This document shows positions 44,700 through 54,880 of a DNA stretch of 64,000 nt, in pieces. The number at the start of each line of letters is the position of its first letter. The stretch's first letter is position 1. Made by a program: the position numbers and the translations under genes. The notes beneath the pieces were generated by a model. It did not search any database. It was not told where the DNA came from and saw only the letters and a list, made by a program, of their open reading frames with translations. Source of the stretch: Epiperipatus broadwayi (Eukaryota; Onychophora; Udeonychophora; Euonychophora; Peripatidae); the NCBI GenBank assembly GCA_028023455.1, contig JAQFVV010000072.1:2128501-2192500 (forward strand), written 5' to 3'.

Positions 44700-46349
44700 C
44701 ATCTGAAAATCACTTTATCTCTAGTAATTTTTAGCACTTTTCAAACATCATAATCAGCATAAAATTTTCCATAACACCAACAATAGAACCAAAAAAACAT
44801 CATGATTCCCAATATACACAATGCTTTACAGAAGCAAACTTTATTTTTCCTATTCCAATATTGCCAAGGTAGTGTAAACTTATTAAATCCATATTTAGTA
44901 CTGCCCTATCCATACACCTATATTAGTTTCTCATTTATGGGCTCTATCAGTGAGAAATTTAAGCCTGGATCAATTGCACTAGATCTAGGTTCAAGCTTCT
45001 CACTAGCAAACATCATAAAGTATTTTAGGGATATAGAGAATAGCATTGGATAGGAATTTAATAAGTGTACAATAGTTGCTGCAATCCCAGCAAATTATTT
45101 TTTTTACTTTCTCTAAAAACTTATAGATTATACATAATGTATAGAATGATGAAAAATAAGGTAAAATAAACTCAATTACATCTTAAAATATATTACCAAA
45201 ATGCTATGACAGCTATTTTTCTCTTCCCTTTCCCTTGGGAAAGAATGATCACAGGAATTTTTTGCTCACCAATTGTTTTAGCGGTTGTTTAATCTTATCT
45301 TAAGCAACATTTTCAAGTTTCCTTTTAATAAATAAGCAAACGTTTAACTTGATCATCATTATACTATGCATACAACATTTTCTTGATATCTACATACATA
45401 ACACTGGTTTATTCCGGTTTTCACACAGTTCGCCATAAATGTTGCTTTATTGTTTTTGCATTTTTACTTGAATTATTTTCATCATCTAAGTGACCTATTA
45501 GTTTTTTTTATACAAATTCAAAATTTATTTATTACTCTCAGCAATATTACAAAGATTAATACCGAATCCACAATTTAAGCGGCATTATTTAGATAATGAT
45601 CACCTGCCTACCCAAGGACAGGCTCTATAGAATGATGATTGAATCGATGGTCATTAAAAGAATAATGAATTTAAGGTGAAGCTCTAACCAACTATGCTAT
45701 TATATCAAAGATAACAATCATTAGAAATTTTATATACTTATATAATGTGTTTTAACGAAAAGGTGACTGATGATTGGTTATCACTTGAAGCTATCTTTAG
45801 TATTGAATCAATTAGTGAGTAATATAATGGCATCGTTTAGTTATTCACAATAAAAATATTTAAATCACTAGCATACCTGAATTATAAGTTATGACCAGAA
45901 AATGGACAAGGTATTTCATATCTTAATTCATTGTGGAATAATATGCTAATATTAAATTTCGTTTAAAATTGGGCAAAACTGCTTCTAGAATATTTGGAAT
46001 AATTCAAATTGCATATGGAGTAAAGCTACGAATCACAAGAATATTGAAGTACTTGCAAGATATTGTAGTGGCAGGGAGAGTATTGAAAACAATCTTCAAA
46101 GGTGAAAAAACACACGATCAAAATTTAAATTTTTTTCTTGTGAATAATTAAAATATATCACTGTATAATATGTGCATTGATTTAGAGATGGCAGCTTGGA
46201 AAAAGAACCTGTCACCTTTTCACTGGGACACACTATGTATCTATGAGGATTTTCCTGATTTCTTCCCTTTTCTTTCTAAAGGCAAAGTTTAATTAATGGT
46301 TCCAAATAACATAGATTGTTACAATATGCAGACTAATGCATAAAATTAT
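44700..46349. other. unannotated stretch
   Basis: Two short plus-strand frames (44802-45053, 45969-46151) show no recognisable domain. Otherwise AT-rich DNA without shared repeats. Confidence 0.45.
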
Positions 46350-46575
46350 TTGCCATTACATGCGAGCAGCTTCTTTATATTTCATTTTTATTTTTCCTTT
46401 CTGTCTAATATTTTTGTGTTTGCCCAAATGAACATGTCCTTTAGCACATGAATGGTATGCCACTTTAGATAAAATTGTCTTTTCTTCTGTAATCACTGTT
46501 TTGTTCTTTTAATCATTTGACAAGTTAGTTTCACTGATGTATACTATTCCACATTCACATGGTATTTTACAGATA
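46350..46575 (-). pseudogene. Penelope-like GIY-YIG domain fragment
   Basis: The minus strand reads KIPCECGIVYISETNLSN, a stop, then SKVAYHSCAKGHVHLGKHKN and KYKEAARM. IPC-CG--YIGET is the Penelope GIY-YIG signature (Gly is replaced by Ser in YIS), and the later H...GH...EAA pattern fits the same domain. An internal stop makes it dead. Confidence 0.65.
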
Positions 46576-47269
46576 TCAATAGTGTAATAATGCACAATAT
46601 CCAAAAATCATAGTCCTGATCTTAAATCAAAATAAGAACATCTACGAAATACCACATAAAGACAAAGACAAATGTAAATGAAGACTCAACTAAAAATAAT
46701 TAAAAAACATAAGATTCAAAATAAAAATAAAAAAATATTCTAAAAGTAGTAGATCTTAGTAACATGTGGAAGTAGCATAGTTTAGATTGGGAAACACCAG
46801 AATATTAGGGGAAAATGAAGAAATAAAAAATAAAATTTAAAGAAACTGCTCATATATCAATGCAAGTAACCCTATAAGGCAATCTAGCATGATAATCCAT
46901 ATGGGTTTGAAAAACATTCATTATAAAATGTCTTAAAAAATGGAAAAATCAGGAATTGCCAATTCAATTTCCCTTGTTAGACTGTTACTCATTACATATC
47001 CATATCTGAAGAAAAAAGGACATAACACCTCAGAAAGTTCTGTCCCATACTAACCTGTCTATTATTACTAAAAGATGAATGTGTTTAGAAAAAAAATAAA
47101 AAATTGAATTTGGATTTTTTTCTAGAATCATTTAACAATTCAACTGGATGGTGGAAATAGTTTAACATATAACTGCTAGTAAAAAACCTCTAACACAAAC
47201 CTTCAAATAAACACTATCATGGTAATATTATTGTTATATACTATATACATTTTGTGAATTTGTTATCAA
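46576..47269. other. no feature recognised
   Basis: AT-rich. Near 47000-47050, CTGAAGAAAAAAGGACATAA followed by CTCAGAAAGTTCTGTCCC resembles a SINE-type hairpin core, but no copy was found elsewhere. Confidence 0.4.
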
Positions 47270-47355
47270 GCGTTGGTGGCCTTGCAGTTAGCAGAGCTAC
47301 CTTCCAAGCAGCTGGCCCGGATTCGCTTCCCAGTCAACGCTTTGACATAAGAAAA
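47270..47355 (+). mobile_element. short tRNA-derived SINE (copy 2, UCC subfamily)
   Basis: AGCGTTGGTGGCCTTGCAGT, then the anticodon arm CTACCTTCCAAGCAG (anticodon UCC), T arm GGATTCGCTTCCCAG, and CAACGCTTTGACATAAG plus an A-run. Acceptor GCGTTGG pairs with TCAACGC apart from one position. Cloverleaf-like, but the tail and dispersed copies mark it as a SINE. Confidence 0.85.
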
Positions 47356-48539
47356 AAAAATCTCTCAACCACCAATCAAGCAAATTTAAAATCTCACAGA
47401 AATCCATGTTTCTAACAGTGTTCATGTGGCAGTTAAGAAATTGTTGCCTCGACAAATTTCATATATTTCGCATAATTTCTAATATACACATATATTATGT
47501 ATAATACAGAGAGCGTACCAATAGCTCAAACAAGCTCTGATGTCACGTTATATATGACTTGGTTTTTTGATTATTATATATTACGTATATATGAAAAACA
47601 ATAGTAGATTATTGTCTAAACAAAAGCACCATCAGTTAAATGAAAGTCAGAGGTTTTAAACCCCATTTCGAAAACTATCAATGTTTTAAGCATTATTATA
47701 TCATAAAAGTAAAATGATAATATAAAACCAACCTTCTTGATATCATTTAATATTACTTAAAACGTGGTTTGGTTAGTCAGGGCAATTAAGATAGTTGTAG
47801 AATCAGAACGAAAGAGTTTATTAAAAAAATATAAAAACAAAATATAAAAAATGACTATGTATAAAGCTTAAGAAAGAAAAAAGTTCCAAAAAATATATAG
47901 TCACTACAAAATATAGGTATACGGTGAAAGTTTAATTAAGATTAGAGCTCTGCATAGTTTGATGCAATAATGACAGATTTCAAAATCTAACGCCCCAGAT
48001 CGCACCTAGCTCTGACATTTCGAGAACTCAAACTTTAAGAGCTTATAATCTTCTGAGCAATCACAATTACTTATTTTATGATGACTATAAATTAGAATCT
48101 ATCGCAATTAGAGTTTATTAAATTTATCGAAAACAAACTAAAAACTATTCGTACTTGCTAAATGATCAAATAAACCGAATCAAGAAGGAAAAAAACTAAC
48201 ATTTGCCACCTACATTGATAATTATGTGTAATTAATACTAATTATGTATCATAATCAAATTAATCATATTTTAATTGGATAAATATAAAAAATGCTAATA
48301 AATATATATGTGTCTATAAAATATAAGTGATTTTCAAATATTTTAAGTGCGTAAAGCTTAAGATATTTGGAGTAGTTGAAAGCGTTAGTAAAATTGAGAT
48401 AAGCAAGTTAATCTTAATAGCTTGTAGCAATTTTTTTTAATTAATATATATAAAGATATCATAAAAGTATTACACACTGTAAAAAAAAAATACATTAATG
48501 AAAGCATATTATAATATATACTCTGTATAATAAAGTTCA
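47356..48539. other. unannotated AT-rich stretch
   Basis: No gene or repeat recognised. Confidence 0.5.
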
Positions 48540-48734
48540 TTATAATCATCATCAGTAGCAACTGCTCACAAGGGAGTATGGTCATTTCATTTCCAAGAAA
48601 AAAAGATAGATTGAAGAATACATTAGTGATGAATTTTCTGATGATTACCCAAACTAATGCCTCTAACACAAATACACCCACATATAGAATATATTGGCCC
48701 ATTACTCTGCTTATTTGATATTTTGTGATAGTAT

Positions 48735-48845
48735 TTTTTTCCCATGTGTCATAGCATCGGCCGGGAAGCGAACCCGCTAACCCGCGATAATTGCTTGTAA
48801 GGCAGCTGTGCTGACGACTCGACCACCAACGCTTGAACACTTGAC
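48735..48845 (-). mobile_element. short tRNA-derived SINE (copy 3, UAC subfamily), inside LINE-D
   Basis: Minus strand: GCGTTGGTGGTCGAGTCG, anticodon arm CTGCCTTACAAGCAA (UAC), the TAGCGGG insert shared with copy 1, GGGTTCGCTTCCCGGC and a short T-run (A tail). Flanks TTGTGATAGTAT (48723-48734) and TTGTGACAGTAT (48846-48857) match at 11 of 12 bases. The uninterrupted paralogue is at 43.55 kb. Confidence 0.9.
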
Positions 48846-49523
48846 TTGTGACAGTATCTTCTAACTTCTTCTGCAGCAAACTTTTCTTTCTAAAAGACTT
48901 CAATACTAAATTGTAGTACTCCTTTGTCTTCTATCCTCATTCGCATCTTCCCATATCAATAGAAAATTTCTTTAGAATATCTTTGAGTTGATCTTTCTGT
49001 TTCATTCTTTCATTTCACTTATCCAATTCAATGAAAATGTAATTTTACAATAGTGCATGCTACAGTAGTGTATTTATCTATGGCATTTGTCTAACCACAG
49101 AGCATATTGGTTGGTCGTATGATTTTCCCATTATATTTTAAAATTCAACAAAACATCTATAAATTTTTTTAATGCCTTTATGTTACATCTATATGGAGTC
49201 CAAGTCTCACTGCCACGTAGTAAAACAGATAAAATAAGAACCTTATATATATTTAGTTGCGATAGCTTCACTACTGTGATAAAACACCTTATCTTATAAC
49301 TCTTTAAAAGAGCAACAGCATCTTAGACTCAGTGCTCTTCTTCAACAATTAACTCCATATTTTTACTTAGGTCTATCAATAAATTTGGATTGGCTAATAT
49401 CTTTTAACTAAAAGTTGCTGAGAATTTTTCTTCCATCATTGATTGACTGTTAAAGAATTTCTGAACATTAATTATTAAACCAAAATATTTAAATGCTGCA
49501 TTAAAAATATTAAGATACATTCT

Positions 49524-49966
49524 AAAACAGGCAAAACTAACTATATGTATTGCCACATACAGCAAGCTAGAGTAATCAATGGATGCCAGAAGGCTTGTGC
49601 ATAAAATCCCCATCTAGTGCCTACTCATCCAATATCCCCAGACTAGTTTCTGGCTTATGGCCTTCATCAGTGAGGAGCCTTGGATCTGAGAGCACTGCAC
49701 CTAAGATCAGATCCAAGGTTCCTCACTGACGAAGGCCACAAGCCAGAAACTAGTCTGGGGAGATCCAAGGTTCCTCAATGATGAAGGCCACAAGCCAGAA
49801 ATTAGTCTGGGGATATTGGATGAGTAGGCACTAGATGGGGATTTTATGCACAAGCCTTCTGGCATCCATTGATTACTCTAGCTTGCTGTGTGTGGCAATA
49901 TGTATAGTAAGTTTTGCCTGCTTCAACAACAGTTATACACAAGCATAAGAAGTGGTGGTCATGTGA
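49524..49966. repeat. family A palindromic repeat, copy A8, inside LINE-D
   Basis: Left arm AAAACAGGCAAAACTAAC, GCAAGCTAGAGTAATCAATG, CCCCAGACTAGTTTCTGGCT. Then a partial repeat of the core (49725-49755 and 49762-49815) and the right arm CATTGATTACTCTAGCTTGC, ending GCATAAGAAGTGGTGGTCAT plus GTGA. Flanked by the perfect 11-base direct repeat AGATACATTCT (49513-49523 and 49967-49977). It interrupts the LINE-D reading between its SVN-like and FGLIINV segments, so the insertion is certain. Confidence 0.9.
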
Positions 49967-50190
49967 AGATACATTCTGTGAATGATCTTTCAAATTGGCA
50001 ATGACAATACAATCATTACTGTAAATCTAGAAGCCAATGAGATAAGGTATTGTTTCTGTTTTAATTGATTCAACAACGATTGTATATATAAAAAAAATGC
50101 TCAGCTTCAAACCTGTATCACATTTTAATCCAAATTTGCGAAGCGGCCTATAGATAATTCTGTCATTAAATCAAGTTGGAATAATATACA

Positions 50191-50859
50191 TTCTAATTTT
50201 CTATAAATATAACCAATAATGGCATTTTAATTGTAGCATTACATTTGTAATTTATTTATTTGGTTTTATATATATAGTCGGTGGGGTGGGGGTGGAGTGG
50301 GGGTTCCTGACAGATATTTTAAATGCTGAATTTGGCTAAGCATTTATCACAAAGCTTGTTGAGGAATTGGCAATCCTCATTGTTTATAACTTACAAGCTT
50401 AAGATAGGGTCATGTGATCTATGACCCTTATTTTGACTATATTATTTTCATATTTTCAAAAAAAATATACTCCCCCTCCCCACTATCTCTATGCTACCTA
50501 TTATAAGCAGCTTGAAAACAGACTGTGGATATTAGATCGGACAGCACCGGACAAGGACTTTTTAACCACTATCATCTTTATCTATTACTTACTAATGCTT
50601 GCAGTAAGTAGCATAAAAATAGTTAAAAGAAAAATATATGTTGCTAAAACAGCAGCAGTACGTAAGCTGAATTCGTGTGACAGTCATGTGATATTTCATC
50701 CAGTTTATTTATCAAAAAAAGTGAAACATCTTTCATCGAAAAATACCTTTAAAAATATATATAAACAAATTATAGACAACCAATAATTCATTAAAATTAA
50801 TTATAATTAATATACTTAACTTCCATCATCAGATTTTCAATTGGATGGACGGTTGAAGA
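50191..50859. other. unannotated stretch
   Basis: Contains GGGTCATGTGATCTATGACC near 50408, similar to ends of the palindromic families. The 121-codon frame at 50421-50786 is judged chance. Confidence 0.4.
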
Positions 50860-51160
50860 GTTGGAGTGTGGAGTAGATTGAAGCCTGTCCATTAAAGTAT
50901 GAGGTTTGGCTATCTTAATATATATCTGAGCACTTATGGCATATATGTGTAGAGATGGTAATCTGGACCAACTGATGATTGCTGGTTTAGCATGAAATAC
51001 GTATATTCGTGATTATTTATCTTTTCAACATATATGTGTTCAAGTGTATCAGTGTTATGAGATAGTGTGGAGAGTGGTGGGTCGCGTGAAAGTCTGTGCT
51101 CATATACCCTATATATTACATATATAGACACAGGTATGTAATAAGCCTGTGTGTTTCAGT
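50860..51160 (-). repeat. family C repeat, one arm
   Basis: GGTTTAGCATGAAATACGTA, TTCGTGATTATTTATCTTTT, GGGTCGCGTGAAAGTCTGTG. This is the reverse-orientation arm of the same family as 4.65, 8.93, 40.8 and 61.6 kb. Confidence 0.75.
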
Positions 51161-51541
51161 TATACTTAACTTGCAAAATTTTAAAATTTTTAAAACATTC
51201 TCTTGACAATTTTTATTTTAAAAATAAATATACTTTATGTAATTATTACAAAATAAATAGAAATACTTTTTAACTCTATAAGAATTTTGCTTCTTTTCTT
51301 AAGCGATGTAATACGCTTCCCAAGAACGAGATTAAATTTTATTTAACAACAATTTATCAAATAATTCGTAGAGCATTGCTTTCGACCCTGAAAGGAGGAG
51401 GGGTCATAATCATAGTGCTCAAACTTATCGGCTAAATCGATATTATTTAAAGAAAACACTACATTAATATTTGCTGGTTAATATGTAAATTTGTAATTTA
51501 CATACTCCACTTCTGGGAGAAGATTATACATTTTTTGTTTG
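51161..51541. other. no feature recognised
   Basis: AT-rich. A purine-rich patch AAAGGAGGAGGGGTCATAAT near 51390 resembles an LTR-type polypurine tract, but nothing else supports that. Confidence 0.35.
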
Positions 51542-51700
51542 TTATGTGAATGTTAACCATGACTCTTTAAATTTCCTTTTCCACTTGTTGCGCTCAATAC
51601 ATACTATTTTGATATTCCATGGATGGAAATCATGGCCAAATTCCATTTGATGCTCCAGAAACACTGACTTCCCATTGAGATCTTTTTGGAGTGTGAAAAT
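51542..51700 (-). pseudogene. Penelope-like GIY-YIG C-terminal fragment
   Basis: Minus strand: KSVFLEHQMEFGHDFHPW, NIKIVCIERNKWKRKFKESW, then a stop at 51542. It follows the same pattern as the palindrome arms at 32 kb (F-DH, FDF, VKILCIERN, KRKIKEA), so it belongs to the same or a related Penelope family. Confidence 0.7.
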
Positions 51701-51730
51701 ACATGTATTGATGTAGCACCGAAGCTATTA

Positions 51731-51815
51731 ACATTGGTGGCTTAGTGGTTAGCATAGATGCCTTCCAAGCAGCTGGCCTGGGTTCGCTTCCCTAACAACA
51801 CTTTGACATATGGTG
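51731..51815 (+). mobile_element. short tRNA-derived SINE (copy 4, UCC subfamily)
   Basis: TTGGTGGCTTAGTGGTTAGC (box A), anticodon arm ATGCCTTCCAAGCAG (UCC), GGGTTCGCTTCCCTA (box B) and CACTTTGACATATGG. The acceptor stem is partly mutated. It lies just after the Penelope fragment. No clear A tail or duplication. Confidence 0.8.
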
Positions 51816-52667
51816 AATACTTTTAATGGTAATAAACAGAAAAAAATACTGCAAGAATATTTTTAAAAAGCATTAAAACAATGAATTCCATTGTTTTAGT
51901 GATTATTTAATTATATTAATTACATAATATGGCATTACATAAATATACTAAAATTATTATTACTTATATTAAAATATAGCCATAATTGTTTTCTTTTACT
52001 ATTAAAATAAGTGTTTCTAGCTCACCAAATAAGTGAATGCTTCTACATTACTATTATAATAAGTCCTAAATGCATGTACAGCGAGAAAGAATGTTTGTCG
52101 TTTTTACAACTGTGACATAATGAACCTTGAAATAAAGAGTCTGAACAAAAAAAAATTGATAAGTAACTCTATGAATGGGTGTGTTTTGATAGAAAAATAT
52201 CAAACTTTCAACACAGGTATGGAAATCCATGTGTTTAATGTCTCGAACTCATTACATCACCCAAAGTTGTTTGCAAAATGTTTTTATAATGAAAGATGGT
52301 GCTTGGGAGTTGTTGGTCTGGAAAATAGTTGTAATATAATATATTTTGAAATAAAATGTGTACTGACAAAAAAATTTAAAGATATATATCTGTAGTCCAA
52401 TGATTCCTTTTACAAAAATTTAAAAAAAAATAGAAAATAATCACAGTCTTAATTTTTATCGTAGAAAAAAAAAAACCAATCACAATCTTCACCAGAGTGA
52501 GGTAATAGAAAAATACTGGAATGTCTATATGAACGTGGACATTCAGGTATTTGTCAATTCTAGCCCATGTGACAAGCAAAGATTGTTCCCAATATCACCT
52601 GGGTCTCTTTTTACGCAGACTTATTTAACACGATTTTGAAGTTACATGATTCATGTTTCACCAGAAG
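51816..52667. other. unannotated AT-rich stretch
   Basis: A 91-codon plus-strand frame (52120-52395) has no recognisable domain. Confidence 0.45.
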
Positions 52668-52760
52668 TAGAACTCCGATATTGTGCTATTACTTTAAATA
52701 ATAAATTTCGCGCACTTACGTTATATTGAAAGTAATAGCACATTATTGGAATTCGACTTT
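52668..52760. repeat. short foldback hairpin
   Basis: GAACTCCGATATTGTGCTAT, then TACTTTAAATA, is mirrored by GAAAGTAATAGCACATTATT and GGAATTC. Arms about 30 bases, spacer about 30. Confidence 0.75.
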
Positions 52761-53454
52761 CATCTTAGTAATTTCAATATTTTCAGTGTTTTATAATAGT
52801 AAGATTTTATGCAATAATGAAATTAAAATCATGATTTCCACATTTTATGTATACACACATTAACTTTTACAAGATTATAATGTAAATGTGTTCAAACATT
52901 GCGCGTGTTAATTTTGCATTTTAAATCACATTCTGTTTTTGCTTTTTAAAAAAGAACGTAATCAATTATTAATCATTTAGTGTCCACAAGTTTATTTTTA
53001 AAAGGTGAGTAATAGCAGTGGGCACAATTAAATTTGACAATTAAAAATTAAAATCTGATTTTTAATTGTAATTAACAATTTAAAAATTACTTACGGTGAC
53101 TTGAAATTAATGTGATGTGAAATTTGATTTTTAAACGGAATTGAAAATTAAAAAATTAAAGACAAAAATAAGAATTTAATTTTTAGTTGTTAGTTTCATA
53201 AACAATTAATAAAATCATCGTCTAAAAGATTAATTACTAATTACATTGTCACCAGAAAACCATTAACACAACATGAGAGTGACGTTGGCGCTAGTTGTAT
53301 TTTCTCTTGTGAAGATTATTGTAAATTATGCATAAAAATATTGTTTTGAATAAAATTAAATATTATAGTTGAAAAAAGTTTGTCTTGTATCAATTTTTTT
53401 CAAATTTGAAATTTATTAGTCATATTTTATTTCCTTATTTTTTTTTTTTAAAGT
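52761..53454. other. AT-rich stretch with ATTTTTAATTG-type repeats
   Basis: Around 53030-53200 there are several degenerate repeats of AATTAAAAATTAAA type. No coding signal. Confidence 0.45.
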
Positions 53455-53605
53455 AATTTTATGTTGGTGCTTTGCTTTTACGCGATTTTTGAAAAATCAC
53501 AGTCCGTATCCCCCCTTTTCAAGGTAAGTTACGTCTATTTTTGCGCGATTTCGTTTGCGCGTGTTTTCTGAGGAACCTATCTATCGCGTAAAATGAGACC
53601 CAGGT
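53455..53605. other. CpG-rich patch
   Basis: TTTTACGCGATTTTTGAAAA, TTTTGCGCGATTTCGTTTGC and ATCTATCGCGTAAAATGAG lie within 150 bases. This is a strong concentration of CGCG motifs in DNA that otherwise rarely has them. Repeated ACGCGATTT / GCGCGATTT blocks suggest a transposon terminus or a protein-binding cluster. Confidence 0.4.
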
Positions 53606-54547
53606 GTATATATAGTGAAAGAGTGTAGTCTGTGAGTTTTTATGCTACCAATGAGACTACTTGCAAATTAATAAATATAAAAACCTGGTAAACCAAGATC
53701 TTATGAAAGAATTAAATTGGTTCAAAAAGCATATGAAGATGATCATAGTTATTATACAAAGGATTATCCTTGAACAGTGTAAAATTCAATATGAAAATTT
53801 AATTATGAAAATTTTGTTCTATGCTGAAATGACATTCCAAACCATTGTAAAAATATATACTGTCTTATTTGGATGGACCAAAAATGATCTGAAATTATTA
53901 AACAATAACAAGACCCATCAAAAAAAAAAAATAATTAACTTGCTATGACAATGGTTTCTGCCCCCCCCCCCAGTCTGGATTGCTGAATTATTTGGGAAAA
54001 ACCTAAACTTTAGATGGTTCGTGCACCTGAGTTAACACAGATTGTTTTGCTGGAATTTCTTTAAGTCTGAAAAGTCCTGCTTTATAAAAACATGGCACTT
54101 TCAATTGCCTAGCAGTCTTCTTCAGATATTTGAATATGTTACACCTTCTCTTCAAAACTCTGAAGACTCGTAATCAATGAATATCACTTTAAATAAAGCC
54201 CATGCAAAATAGTGTGATTATTTGCAAAGATTTAATAAAAGCAAAGCAATACTTGGATGAAATAAAGACATAGTTGATAATTTTAAACTGTATTACTATC
54301 ATGAGTTCTAACTACTGAAATACCTAAACAGATATCCTGCAAAATAGTTGATTGCTTAGAGATCTGGTAATCATCATGTTTGAATAGATAAACAAATCAA
54401 TATATGTATTTTTAAAATGTTTTTTTTTCATAACTTCATAAAATAGATCATTACTTTAGAATACATGAAATAAAAGCATAAAAAAAAGAAGAAACATTTT
54501 CAAGAAGTCACTATCAAAAGTGGTTTTGATCTTTTTTGTGTGTGCAC
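53606..54547. other. unannotated stretch
   Basis: Contains a C-run near 53959-53970 and a segment near 54098-54132 (CAATTGCCTAGCAGTCTTCT). The 95-codon frame at 53661-53948 shows no domain. Confidence 0.4.
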
Positions 54548-54800
54548 AGTAATCCTCTATGTTATATATAGAGCTCGTAAAATAAGCTCTTAATAAGCTT
54601 TGAGAATATCCTCAATAACAGAATGTTTTCTGTTACTGGCATCATCAGTGAGATGCTAGCATACTCAAGCATTAGATTAAAAATACCAGGACAAGCCCAA
54701 CCCTTTATCTAATGTATAACTTAATTAAGTAGAAAATCTGAAATTTTCAGACATCCATATATTTTCCAATCCAGCTACCTAACTTAAATAGCCATATGGG
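54548..54800 (+). repeat. family D repeat, extra direct copy of one arm
   Basis: TATATATAGAGCTCGTAAAA, AGCTCTTAATAAGCTTTGAG, GTTACTGGCATCATCAGTGA and ACCAGGACAAGCCCAACC recur at 54945-55150 in the same orientation. Confidence 0.85.
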
Positions 54801-54840
54801 ACTGAACTAAGTTCAGATACACCATATATTAATAGCTTTA
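54801..54840. repeat. shared palindromic block ACTGAAC-GTTCAG with TATA-like segment
   Basis: GCCATATGGGACTGAACTAA and GTTCAGATACACC are the inverse of ACTGAACTGAGTTCAGACCC and ATATGGCTATATAAG at 15.71-15.75 kb. The same module therefore sits within or beside palindromic repeats of families A and D. Confidence 0.7.
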
Positions 54841-54880
54841 GCAATATAAAATTGTCAAAGCATTAATAGCCAAAAATAAA

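Larger units (their letters stand above)
48540..50190 (-). mobile_element. LINE-D with two nested insertions
   Basis: On the minus strand the order of remnants fits the 3' half of a LINE. There is a segment IIYRPLRKFGLKCD near 50160, then FGLIINVQK near 49490, then YKVLILSVLLRGSETWTPYR near 49240-49180. WENHTTN follows near 49120 and a Cys-rich end near 48690-48610 that reads SICGCICVRGISLGNHQ. The GSETWT-YR block is diagnostic of a widespread animal LINE group whose proteins end in a C2H2 finger. The 3' end has an ATGATGATTATAATG-type tail near 48565-48540. It is broken by many stops, and is interrupted by family A copy A8 and by a tRNA SINE. Confidence 0.75.

Noticed and set aside
48385-48903. 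172-codon minus-strand open frame
   Set aside because: It runs through the tRNA SINE and decayed LINE-D in a single frame without keeping the LINE reading; open by chance.
50421-50786. 121-codon plus-strand frame
   Set aside because: No recognisable domain, Lys/Ile/Tyr rich, and it overlaps a CATGTGAT-type repeat edge; chance is the simpler explanation.
53661-53948. 95-codon plus-strand frame
   Set aside because: Low-complexity Lys/Ile/Asn peptide without domain or splice support.
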